Part shown: in pieces, positions 10,679-22,400 of the stretch | Numbering within the stretch: the stretch's first letter is position 1 | How the letters are laid out: each line of letters begins with the position of its first letter | NCBI GenBank assembly: GCA_949775045.1 | Contig: OX459104.1 | Span: 9,657,655 to 9,721,654, forward strand | Source: Metridium senile | Taxonomy: Eukaryota; Cnidaria; Anthozoa; Actiniaria; Metridiidae | DNA length: 64,000 nucleotides | Direction: 5' to 3' | Position numbers and translations under genes: made by a program | The notes under the pieces: model-generated | Databases searched by the model: none | Seen by the model: the letters and a program-made list of their open reading frames with translations, nothing else | What the model was told of the DNA's origin: nothing

Positions 10679-12820
10679 TTAAGGTAGATTTATAAAAGCA
10701 TTTTGCGTTGATCTGTATTTTGTACAGCAACCTCGAACGTTTTGTGATTTTAATAATTTGATGAATGAAATATGGAAGTGAGGCTGTGAAATTTTTTTTA
10801 GCTAGACGTTGTTATTTTCTTACTACACTAAATACAATCTTGTTTTTGATTTCAAAGCTATCAAACTAAAAACAAAACAGTTGACGACAGCTTCGGTGAA
10901 GTAGTTGTACTGTTTTGAAGTTTATGCAAATAAACTTCAAATCATTGATATTTATTTCAAGCTGTTCGTGAAGTTTATAAATGGCATATATTTTTGATTT
11001 CACACAATTTAACCGAGTTTCTCCAGTCTTAACTTTCAAACGTTCGCTTGCAATTGGAGAATATAAATGATGACAGATTATCAGTGTTGAACCACGGCAG
11101 ATTCTCCTTTGCGTATGTATTCGCTTTAACCTTGTTTATCTTGTTTTATTTATAGTTTCAACGGTTTGCTTCGGTAAGATTGACCTTTAATAAATATCTA
11201 GCTCCTATTTCAATTTTGTGATAATAGTTTTGGGAAGCGATTGTATTTTACTCGAAATTGATCGGTAAGTTTATATTACAGAGTCTACAGAAAGTATCTA
11301 GCTATAGCTATACCCAGTGTAGATTTCATATATATGTTACGTCATTGTTTTGTGACGTGATCAGGCATGTGCCGCGGGCGCGCTGCAAGACTACGCACTC
11401 TTTGGACCTGGCAACAAGTCAAAATATTGTAAGCAAACTTATATTTTTCTCAGTAAAAGTCTACTGCTAGATGTTCAAAATGCGTGTCCCAGTTCATTAT
11501 TCGCCTAGAACGGATCGACGTTTGAAGAAAAAACCACACCCAGATATGTTACCGAAACTTTACTTATTTAGTAGGGTTTTTTTTCACGAGAGATATTTTA
11601 GGCGACAAACTCATGTTGAAGTTGTTTTCCAGGCGCCCGCTCCACATGAAACAAAAAAAAACAGGTTTGCCGAGAATTTGATGCCTCATTGATGATTTTT
11701 GGCCTGGCCCATCTTGATGTTTCGAAGGATATATGCATGCAGTACTGCTCAAACATACCAGCTCGAGTTAAAATAAGATATCGCTCTTTCAGTAGACTTC
11801 TTGACAAATGAAGCGAGGCGAGCTGATTCTGAACGTTCTCTTTACACTCAGAGAGGCAAACGAGTCCCAGATATATGTACCCCTTTCAGTCCTTTGAATT
11901 GCTACATTCACCAAAAAGCTGTGAAAACTTCAAAAAACACGTCATGAATGTAATCTTAAATTTAGAACTTCTAAGTGATTTTACTTGTTATAACGTTAAC
12001 TAAATTGCAATGAAATCGACAATGTTCTATTATCGACATTTTATTGTATAAAGTAATTGACATGCATGTACGTCTATCTTCACTATTTACCACTTTAGTG
12101 ATCGATCCAAAAGGATCAAATATATTTGTATACATTTCTTACAAGTATAAGTGCTAGCTCTAAACAGCAAAAGAAACGGCCGGAAAGAAGTTAAGAGTAT
12201 TTTTATTTCGTTAAAATAAGCTCGCGTAATTAACAAGTAATTTGCATAAACTTCAAAACAGTACATCTACCTCACTCGCCAAGTGGGTTTTATTTTGTTT
12301 TGAGAGATTGGAAAATGTATTTAGTGTGGTTAGACTAATTATAATAAAATATGTATTTAGTGTGGTAAGACTAATTATAATATAATTAAAGGAAACAATA
12401 ACATTTAGTTAGATTTTTTCATAGCCTAATTTGCATATTTCATGCATCAAATTAGTAAAAATCACAGGACGTTCTAGGTTGCTGTACAGAATATAGATCA
12501 AAAGCGCAAAATGTTTGTATAAATCTATCTTTACCAAACTTAGGTTAGTAGTTTGCAATAAAACTTGAAAGTTATCGTGCTGGACTTGCAAGATATAAGC
12601 TACTAAGTGAGGGGTATTTTTTCATAATTTAAAAAAGCCGAAAAAACGTATCACTTAATATATTGTGCGTTCTTTCCCTTTTGCTTGATATTCAATTTTG
12701 TACTCCGATAAATGTACAAGCTTTGAATTTAAAAAAAATTGGTTAAGCAATAAATATTTTGTGAGTTATGAGATGCCGAAAATGTGTAAAGAATCCAATG
12801 TTTTTATTATGTCCAATCAA

Positions 12821-14130
12821 CAATCGAACTTTCAAATTATTCTTGTTTTGAATAATGAGATCTTCGTTTTCAATATATTCCAATTTAAAATCGATTAATG
12901 GAAACAGATTTTGAAAACTAGTACTGAACTCAATAAGGAGTTCTACGTGTTCACGATTCTGGTGTTTTTACTGTAAGATCATTTTTCATGTTTTCATGTT
13001 TGTTAACAAATATATACAGCGATTTTATTAAATAAACTATATTATATGTTTTAGTGTAAATTTCTGTCGAGGCATTGCATAGTGACAAATGAAGTGAAAT
13101 CATCACGACTGAATCTTACTAAGTACAAGTTTTATACTGTTTTTTGTCAAAGTTAGAATCAAAATCAAAGTAGATATTTCAGTTCCCGTGAGCTTAATAC
13201 TAAAATGAAGTTATCAGTTTGTTCAGGTTTAAGAAAACTGCCTTGATATATCAAAACAAGGTTTTAGAGTCACTTTACATCGTACTAAATGAAGATAGAG
13301 AATAACACTTCGAGGGAGTAGCGAAATATTATAAAATGTGCGTCTCGGGTGAAGGATAATAGAAACAATTGCTGTCGGCGATTCAGATGTCATCGATCGA
13401 CAGAAGAGTTTACGCCAACTCGTGGATCATTATTAGAACATTTTGAAAGGGCTTACAGTTTAGAACACTTTTAATGTTGACTATGTAGGTTATATTTAAA
13501 CTAGACGCATATATATGCGTGAGCTCGGGCTCCATTACGATTATGTAATTATTTTCTCGGATTATCTTGAGATGATTTGAAGCGAAAAATTAGTATTCAA
13601 TGTTGTTGTTTTATTTGTATTTTTTTGGTTGTCCTCCATTTCCCTTACGGGCCGACGTTCCGTCAGTCCGTGATCCTCAGACAAGTCATCTTTTACCTGG
13701 TTCGATCTTCGGTTCGTGCAGAGATACATGCGTGTTCAAAGAGTGTCTAAGAAACAGTGTTATTAAGTTGTTCTTGTAAGATAAACGCCAGAAAAAGCAA
13801 AATAGATAGTCATTGAAGCAATTGGTGTTATATTTGAGGCAATTTGGGCTGTTGGGTGTAGTTTTCAGAGAGGCCAATTCAGATGTTTTTTGTTGTTGTC
13901 GAGCTAGACCTGGAGCTTTAAAATTTAACGTTATCTGACATATTGTAAAGAAAGAAATATTACTTTCATCTACATATACATAGATCGTTAAGTTGAACTG
14001 CTAAATAATAGGATGAAGCGATTTATATAAGTTTTGCGAAAAGGTTTGTTGTTCTGTGCAAGAAGCTAAGAGCTCGGCAATCGCCTGCAGTTTCAATCGC
14101 CGATCTGAAGCTTGTACGAATTAATCTATA
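12821..14130. other. Non-coding stretch, nothing recognised
   Basis: AT-rich sequence. Short ORFs on both strands lack domain signatures. A hydrophobic ATG frame at 13,600 was considered as a signal-peptide exon for the downstream gene but has no good splice donor. Confidence 0.45.
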
Positions 14131-14139
14131 AAATTAAAC

Positions 14140-14250
14140 TATGTAAGAGATAAATACCGAGAACGGAGGCAATAAGCCGTATAAAGCCCGAGGGGCCGTA
14201 GGCCCCGAGGGCTTTATAGGCTTATTGCCGACGTTCGAGGTATTTATCTG
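14140..14250. repeat. ~110-bp palindrome
   Basis: Near-perfect inverted repeat: GATAAATACCGAGAACGG ... GGCAATAAGCC ... ATAAAGCCCGAGGGGCC folds on GGCCCCGAGGGCTTTAT ... GGCTTATTGCC ... CGAGGTATTTATC. The motif GACTTATTACATGATT follows at 14,249, recurs at 14,423 and appears inverted near 14,925, so this is one of a cluster of short palindromes up to about 14,950. Confidence 0.9.
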
Positions 14251-14611
14251 ACTTATTACATGATTTACAGAGGTTTTCCAAAAAGGCCTTGTATTTTTAA
14301 ATTTTGTATGCAACATTTGGGTTTTTACGCCATATACTTTTATCGATGCAAGTCGTTTTCAAGACGACAAATATATTCTTCAGAAGATTCTTGAATTGTT
14401 TTATTTTTATTTTTAGTGCATGACTTATTACATGATTGAATAGGTTTTCACACAACTTCATGTCCCAAAGGGCATCATCAAGCTGATTATTTTTTTGGTT
14501 TCCCATGAGAATACAATCCAAACAATGGGCTTTTAGTTTTGTTGTACACTACAATACTAATGAACTGTAACGAACAAATGAATACGTTTTCTTCTCACTA
14601 ACTGACATCGA

Positions 14612-14687
14612 TCGGACAGTTAGCATAAAGTGTTAGGGTCAGGATTTGTAAGCAAAGGGTTCGAGGTTCGATCCTCGAAAGGGTCAC
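14612..14687 (+). repeat. tRNA-like sequence (pseudo-tRNA or SINE head)
   Basis: A good B-box (GGTTCGATCC, 14,665-14,674) sits in a TCGAGG...CCTCGA stem, and a degenerate A-box lies near 14,621 (TAGCATAAAGTG). The acceptor ends do not pair, so a functional tRNA is unlikely. Confidence 0.35.
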
Positions 14688-14764
14688 TCTATCAGATTTT
14701 TTATCCGTTAAATGTTCGCAACTAGAAAATTTCTAAGTTTAACGTTACATATAAAGTAGGGATT

Positions 14765-14880
14765 AGGTCATTGGTATTCAAGGGCAATATACATTAGTAT
14801 TCACGGGCAATATATAGATATTGCCCTCAAATGGGGGCAATATCTGTATAAAGCCCTTGAATTGATAATGAACAGGGTAA
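14765..14880. repeat. Short inverted repeats around GGGCAATAT
   Basis: GGGCAATATA and ATATTGCCC copies alternate (ATTCAAGGGCAATATAC, CGGGCAATATATAGATATTGCCC, GGGGGCAATATCTG, then AAGCCCTTGAAT). The whole can fold as a hairpin from TATTCAAGGGC to GCCCTTGAATT. Confidence 0.7.
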
Positions 14881-15460
14881 TACGCGATATAAAGCCCTAA
14901 AAGTAACAATGAAAACCGATGTAATCATGTAATAATGACAGATAAACCCGTCACTTTAATCCAAAATATAACAGAAATAATTACAATAAGCAATATATTT
15001 ACCCTAAAACATCACTAAAGTAATATATTGTTGTTGTCTTCACTTCTAGTGCGCTGTATCGTACTCTCTCAGAATGCTTATAATACTGTTAAATATCCAG
15101 TAGTAACAGCTTCGTCCTTTGTAACTGGTTGCGAATACTTTCCATAGCATTATAAAAAGGATGGATAAAAAGTAGCTTCTGTTTATAGCAGGGAAGAATT
15201 CTCGATAAATTTCATAATAAGTTGGTTCGCTTAGTTCGCTCGTAAATTGCACGATCTTTAGTAAAATTCACAGTGACCATTTCCAAAAACATTTGACATA
15301 AATTTATGTGTAATTCTACTGCGAATCATGTGGTGTGAGCACATAAAATATGAGAGTATTCGCGATTACTTCGACAGAGAAATTATTCTTTCGACGAATC
15401 AAATATCCATGTGCTCGAAGTACGCTGACCGAGATATTGGGGCTCAAAAGTTTACACATC

Positions 15461-15513
15461 GAGTGAGTGAGTGAGTGAGTGAGTGAGTGAGTGAGTGAGT
15501 GAGTGAGTGAGTG
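15461..15513. repeat. (GAGT)n microsatellite
   Basis: About 13 tandem GAGT units. Confidence 0.97.
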
Positions 15514-15840
15514 ACACTTCCAGTTCAAAAGCCCCATCCCAATAACTCGAGGATCTTCGATCCACGAGTTAAAAAGATAGCTCGATTGTCTTGTACGATT
15601 GTCTTTGCTATAATATGCATTGATTCCGGAATATCGTCGCTTGTTATCTCAAGAGAGAGAACAGTCATTGTATTTAGAGACTGAAAGCTGTCAAATTACC
15701 TTCACATGTACAGCTCCCGCTAAACATCCATCTCTTTGAAGCCGATTTATAAAAATATGCATTACATTTTGGAACTTACAGAATTTCAAGTTAAAAGTCT
15801 AATCTAAAGAATTTCTTCAAAATATTATTTAAATATCGTA

Positions 15841-16030
15841 TATACACCTACTTGCAAGAACGTTGTCATACAAAAAAGGACATTTGTATTTAGTGGGTTA
15901 GGAATAAATTAAAAGTACAAAAGATGATCACTGAAGCTGAACTCTTTCTTTTGTACTTATAATTTATTCCTAACACACTAACTACAAATGTTCTTTTTTA
16001 TATGACAACGTTCTTGCAAGTAGGTGTATA
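15841..16030. mobile_element. 190-bp hairpin MITE with TA ends
   Basis: Near-perfect palindrome: TATACACCTACTTGCAAGAA at 15,841 and its complement ending at 16,030. Both arms contain ACGTTGTCATA...AAAAGxACATTTGTA and a TTAGGAATAAATTA block. The TA at each end is consistent with a Tc1/mariner-type TA duplication. Related single ends lie at 17,812-17,866 and about 6,225-6,260. Confidence 0.9.
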
Positions 16031-16314
16031 CACCTGCATGCAGGACCTGAAGCGCTGAGTGAAAAGTCCACCCTTGACGTCACAAGTAATTAGTAGCTGA
16101 TTTTCGAGGCACAACTGGTATTTTAAGGGGGTAGTCTAATTTCCAACTAAAGTGACAGATCCAACTGAGTTTATGGGATAATAAATAACTTACTAGGACC
16201 TACAACTTTACCAGGTTTGAGGAACATCGGTGAGCCTCCATGTAGCACCCACTGCCTGGTTTTGCCTGATTCTACCATGGACACACTCTTAACATCATTC
16301 TTTGTTTTACACAG

Positions 16315-16480
16315 CATGTGGTTGTATTATAGAGGACCAGCTACAGGGGAATATAACTGTTAGAGGGTATGGTCCTCTGTTTCGTGCAAATTGTACATGG
16401 CAGATACAAGGAAAACGATCCGACTCGATGATCCTGATTATCATAGAATCATTACGTATTCAAGCATCATTAAATTGCAG
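16315..16480 (+). CDS. Exon: CUB1, first half
   Basis: Acceptor TTTTACACAG, donor GTACTAT. Enters in phase 1 and leaves in phase 2. The frame reads [20 protein letters not shown], then [10 protein letters not shown], then SLNC. It has the first three CUB cysteines, the C-x-W between strands, and one N-glycosylation site (NIT). This is the first exon I can support. Since it enters in phase 1, at least one upstream exon must exist. Confidence 0.88.
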
Positions 16481-19400
16481 GTACTATATGTAATATATAA
16501 AGGACAATAATGAGAACTGGACGTATTGTTTAAAGGCTGAATGGGGGTTTCAATCCCTCGTCTAGTCAAATTAAATTGAGGGCCTTTGAACTATTTCTAA
16601 ATCGAATTAAGTAATGATGTGTGTAAGAAGTAGACATAGTTTATGCGCGGCATAAAAAATCGCTGTTCTGGTTGGTCCAAAGAAGAATTTCGTTAAAAAA
16701 CAGCACTAAAAATAGTTTTTACCGCCATTTTTTGGTGTATTTTCGGTCCTAGTCTTATTCGTGCTGTTTCTGCCCAGTAAGGACTACTTTGTATTTGGGG
16801 AACTGGTACTTTAGAAGCGAGGGTTATTATGTTGGGCGCCATCTTGGATGATTGGATGACTCATGATTACACTGACGTTCAAAAACGATACTTCGTATTT
16901 AAGAAAACATGGAAGTGTTCGATTTGGTCATTGATCACCGAAGCGCTAAAAACCGGCTTGATTAAATCTGGATATTTCTAAAACAGCATGGAGCTCAACA
17001 CACTAGAATCCCGTTCAAGTTCTTTTAAAGGGCTGCTGTATTTGAATACTAGCAAATGTATTCAGCAAATAGCAAAGGAATCAAAATGCCTGTTATATAT
17101 GAATGTTGCACATTACACACAGTTACAAGATGAGCTTTTGTTTCTTTTCAAAGACAGTTTAGGGGAATAAGTACAGCTGAATATATCCATCAATCCACGG
17201 TTTTTGGGTTTTTGGGTCTACCATGCGTATGTTTGTATTCAGAAATAAGGTTTATTCAAGTCCATGGCAACTGACTTTGACACATGTTGACAACACGTGA
17301 ATGTCGCGAAAACGTTTCACTCAAAACAAAGAGATGAATACAATACAATATACTTTATTACTCGGGGTTCCTGTGGAATCCGAGTATAGGTTTCGCATTT
17401 ATTATTATTTTTCATCTTCATCGCCAAAATGCCACGCAAGCGCAGTGTGGTTAATGTCATTTATACACACAAATATACGAAATAAACTGATTTATTACGG
17501 TAATTCGGTGTTTGCTTAAATCAAACACACTCCAATAATGATAATAAACCTTTAACTAATGTATTAGTGTTATAATACGTTGGACAAATCTCAGTTTTTG
17601 CCGAGTTTATTTGCGAGTTACGAAAGCCTGGTTTATGACGAAAGGAAAAGTGCTTAGCAACGAAACACATACACAACAGTATTTCGATTCCAATCACGTA
17701 ATAAAACACATATTACTCTGTGTATGACTTAACCTAAACACTCCAATAATGATAATAAACCTTTAACTAACGTATTAGTTTGTCAAATGTAAGTTTTCGT
17801 GTTTAATGTATTCCAAAAGTACAAATGTTCTATTTGTATGGCAACGTTTTTGAAATTAGGTGTATACATTAAACTTGTTTTGCACATCAAAGAGAATCCC
17901 GAGATTACGCAGTTATGCGTCTTGTTTTACTTCCAAAAAGAACTGACTGTATTTAAAAAGTGAACTTATTCTAGACTGCAAAACAATCGCTACTTCTACG
18001 TGAAAACTCAGAGGAAGCGAGTAGAAGTTCGATCGAACGAAATTCGCGGCCAGAATTACGTTCAATCGAACTCCAATTAACACGCTTCCTCGGAGTTTTC
18101 ACGTAAAAGTAAGGAATATTTTGCAGTCTAAACTTATTCTGTTTTGCGAAGAAGTTGTGAGTTGATCAATACTGTTGTTCTTTATATGTTTTGTTTTGTT
18201 TACGCTAAATCCGTAATACTATAGCTGGTGACTGGCTGAAGAACAGATACATGTTATCACATTGCGAAAAGTTTATGTAATTGAGATAACTTATGAAATA
18301 AACGTGTTTTTATCGTGGTTCCCCAAATGAAAAACGCCTTATGATTTTCAGAATGGTCAGATTTACTTTATCAGATACAGTACTAAAAATATATTTCGTG
18401 TAGAACTTTTATAGACGCTGTAGTTCAATTATCAAAATTGGCGATTTGGCGTTATCAACCAATCAATGGTCTAGAAAATTAATCCAATAAAATGTTTACA
18501 AACGGTTGTTTTTGTAAGAATGTGGCTTAATCTGCCTACTTCTTACACAGATCATTACATAATTATTCAGGAAGAATCTTTGAATAAAAATAGACATTTT
18601 TATATGGTAAAAAAGAACTTTAAAGCCGAGGAGGGTTAGAACGTAGCAAATAAAAACAATCCTAAAATATATCAATGATCATATGTTCATAATGCAATGT
18701 TTATTGTCAGTGAGTTCCAAAATAATATTAAAACAATTGATTTTTCAATTCTATTTAGAGGTATGCTAATTAACTTGAATGCTAATGACTTGATGACATT
18801 AAACGTGCTTTTTGTTTCAAAATTTCGGTCGGTTGACTGACTATTATAATGACTGAAAACGCGCATACAACATTGCAGAATATCTTGGTACGAATCATTG
18901 CATTAGTACTCAAAGACATTTTTTCGACAACAATCGCCAAATAAATTATTTCAAAGTCTGATGTTTACTAGTAAAGACGAAGGGGGGGGGGGGGGGGGTA
19001 ATATCGATCTGTGCAAGGAATTATAAAAACAAGGGTTGTATTGGAATTGGAATTGGTATTCAAATAAAATATTAAGTCTTATTTTTACTAGTATGGACGA
19101 GTGAGAGGGTAAGTAATACAAATAAACATAATGCTATATGATGATTATATGTATTTGTGATTCAGGACTTGAACTGAAATGATCAAGCATTCGGACTTGA
19201 AAATTGTAGTTCAATTCGGCTTGGACGTATTTTTGCTGACTCAAGTATCTGGTTACCAAAATCGCACCCTTTGATTGGCTAATTACCTCATGAACAATAA
19301 TGATGTTTTGAACTGGTGAATGAATCACTATCAGTCGGTCCAAGAAAGCGCTTATTAAAAAAATTGTATAATCAACAATTTGACAACAAATTAACTTCTG

Positions 19401-22400
19401 TACTCACATTAGCCATATTGCTCAAGCATATTATGGTATGGTATTTCACCGGATTATTGAAAAAGAAATGTTTCTTTTAAATAACTTCAACCTGAAAATG
19501 TGAGTTATTAACTTCTAGGATAGATATTTAGGTTTCTCTAAATGTAAATCATGTTCATGTTGACAACAAGTGATTTGTGTTATAGTTTGGTGATTATCCA
19601 AAAGTGATATGTTATACACTGATCAATAGCAAAACTAAAAAAATACTTTCTTCTTATGATAGGAATGGCTATTTAGGAATTAGTGATGGTCAAGGACAAC
19701 TACTAAGCAGATTTTGTGGATCAAGGAATTCCATCACCTTTGTAGCATTTGGTTCTGCAAAAATTGAACTCGATATTTCACGATATCGGTCTTATGAAAT
19801 GAATATCTCGTATTCAATAATCAACGATGGAATTGAGAAAGGTAAGTACAAATGCATTCGTTGCAACTTGCGCTGTGATTTATCTACCTACCGTGGGAGG
19901 ACAGTCGCAGTTAAGGGACAGAGTTATAATTATCAGTAAGGGTGTTGTGGGATGGGGTATTTCAAGCAATAAATTAGGAAAAATCACTACTCAAAAATCA
20001 TAGCCTGATTTTCAGAGCGGGCCTGGGTCCTACACTATCGCTTTCTCCCCAAACTCCGTCATGCCGGATACCGTGTTCTTCATTGTTTGATTTTCGTACA
20101 ATTAGGGTGAACTTTATGTTTTTCGCGTGAGCTATGTCAGGAATGCACAACAACAGGAAGGACTTAGGAGGCACTTAATTACAAACGATGTATGAATGCT
20201 CAATAATTCGGTGATTTTAATATTTCGTTGAAGGATTTCATGACAACATATACTTTATACATTTAATTTTTTATTTGTAAAACATATTCACGAAAAGTTG
20301 CATGTTTAGGAGTTATTTTGAGGCTTTAAGTTAGTAATCTAACGATTACACAATTCAACTAATTTGTAAATGGAGCTCATTGTATTCTTGTAGTTGGCAC
20401 AAGTTTGATGGCAGCTTACAGCCGATGCTAACTCTAGATCTCGGTATGCATTTCTTCATGCAAACATAGGTGCAAACACATGTGCAAACATAATACTCTT
20501 GGTCGCAGGACTCGCTTTCATTTCAGTGAACAGCTCGTAAAAGTTGTGAAATAACGCCATTTAAATCTGACTGTGATCGAACCTCCAAACATTGATAATC
20601 GTTAATGAGATAAAACTTCAATGCCATAGTTTATAGAATGGTATTCATGATTTTCACCTGATGATAAAATTACAGCTTTTTAGGGGTGTAAATGCCATTA
20701 AAAACACTGATTCCAAAATCGCAGATCCACAATCACGCTCACAGTTATTATGACTTTGATGGGTCATTGCACTTAGTTCTTACAAGCTTTCTCATTGGCC
20801 CTCGGTAAGACAAGGGGCAGTGACATTGAGAATACGTTATCCGGCAAAGTCCATCAGACAGAGTTTGGGGAGAAAGTGATAGCGTAAGACCAAGGCCCGC
20901 TCTGAAAATCAGGCTACCAAAATCAAAATATCAGTTCGGATTGATCCCGTCCCAGTTTTTCTAAAAATGCCCCAACATTTTTATAAAACGTATTTTTGTA
21001 TCTATTTACTGTAATATAAACATATCCTGGGAGTTGCATGTCAGTTTCTATTCGACGTCTCTCATGCTATACGTATTGGTGCATATTACAGCACAGGCAG
21101 CCCAAACTCATTATCTGACAACATTGAAAAATAAAATTACAAAATGAAAAAGATACGTTTCACGAAACATTGAAAAATAAAAATACAAAATGAAAAGATA
21201 CGTTTCATGTGTTTATTTAATTCATTTTAATCATTATTAAACGCTTAAATGACGTTTTTTTGCGTTTTTTTAATATCTGCTCTATCCCTTACAATAAAGT
21301 AGTAAGGGAGAGAGCAGATATTAAAATAACGCAAAAAAAACCCGTCATTTAAGAGCGTTCCTCTGAGAATATCGACTATAGGTGTGCAAAATGCCCAGAA
21401 ACCGAATTTCTCATACTTTGCTCAAAGATAGCCCATTATGTCCGTATCACAGAAATAGTAGTGAAAGTTTCAACAGATTTTTATTTTAGGAGAAATTCGA
21501 CATTGTAGGTTTGAATGCTTCATAAGGCGATTTCCCGGCATCACACGTACGCCGCGAGAAATGCATTTTCGAAGTGTAAACAAAATTGAATTTCGTAACT
21601 GTATAACTCTTTTAAAAGATCGATAAACACTTGTTATTTCAGCAGTAAAATAATTGTCTTTCATTTAGAATTGAAAATTTAATGGAATTTTGAATTTGAC
21701 CTAAATTTAGTCGATTTTCAATGCCTGAAAATAGCACAAATTGAGGAGTCAAAAAACCAACTTGTTACATGACTTTATGAAATAATCAAATGTTCCTGTG
21801 AAAGACCATTCTTTTAGCTTATAGAAAATGTAAAAACATGTTTGGGCTACTAAAACCTCGACATTCTAGGGCTCCTCGAAAAGGCATTGTGGACGCTAAA
21901 AATAGCATGTGTCACGGTGACGTGCGTGACATCGTGACACACAAACGTCTGATTAATTATGCTAATAAAAACATTTCAATGGATTTCTGTCACAATTTTA
22001 ATGCATTTGAACCCTTTTTATTTCTTTAGAACAATATTTTGTATATATAGACATTTTACATAATTTTTGATACTTTTATTTTAGTATTTTATTTGTTAGG
22101 CATTGCCAAGTCCTCATTTCGTTTTGAGTAACATTACTTAATATACAAATTAGGTAATACCTAATAGCGGAGCTCCCAGTTTCATTTTTTCTTAAAACAT
22201 CAATATGTGCAAGTATATAGTTTTTGTGCACGGGTCATAAAAACTGTACGTGATGACGTAGGCGTATTTGATAGTATGTGAAAGAAATACTATTTCTTAC
22301 TGTTCATTAGGTTACTCAAGAAAAAAACGAGAATTATTAATCTGGGATATATACATATATATTCGACTATAAGTCAACTATATTTATCAAGATTTTTGCT

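Larger units (their letters stand above)
6960..12820. mobile_element. Outer long-TIR element hosting two later insertions
   Basis: The left arm is in three pieces (about 6,960-7,139, 7,674-7,802, 10,679-10,940) that together match, inverted, the continuous right arm at about 12,238-12,820. Matching blocks include AAGTGATACG...TTCGGCTTTT, CACTxAGTAGCTTATATCT, CCTAAG...AGATAGATTTATA and TACTGTTTTGAAGTTTATGC. The pieces sum to about 570 bases against about 580 for the right arm. The centre (10,940-12,238) has no recognisable transposase. The outer ends are diverged and I could not define a target duplication. Confidence 0.78.
16481..19629 (+). other. Intron 1: repeats only
   Basis: 3.1 kb. It contains direct repeats of about 47 bases (17,529-17,575 and 17,739-17,785, CACTCCAATAATGATAATAA), a solo MITE end at 17,812-17,866, an inverted-repeat MITE at about 17,961-18,140, and a degenerate SINE-like copy at 18,770-19,020 with a G16 run. 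No exon was recognised. Small ORFs lack domain signatures. Confidence 0.7.

Noticed and set aside
13600..13780. ATG followed by a hydrophobic stretch (MLLFYLYFFGCPPFPL) as the missing signal-peptide exon
   Set aside because: No consensus GT donor in the required phase 1 follows, and nothing links it to the 16,315 exon.
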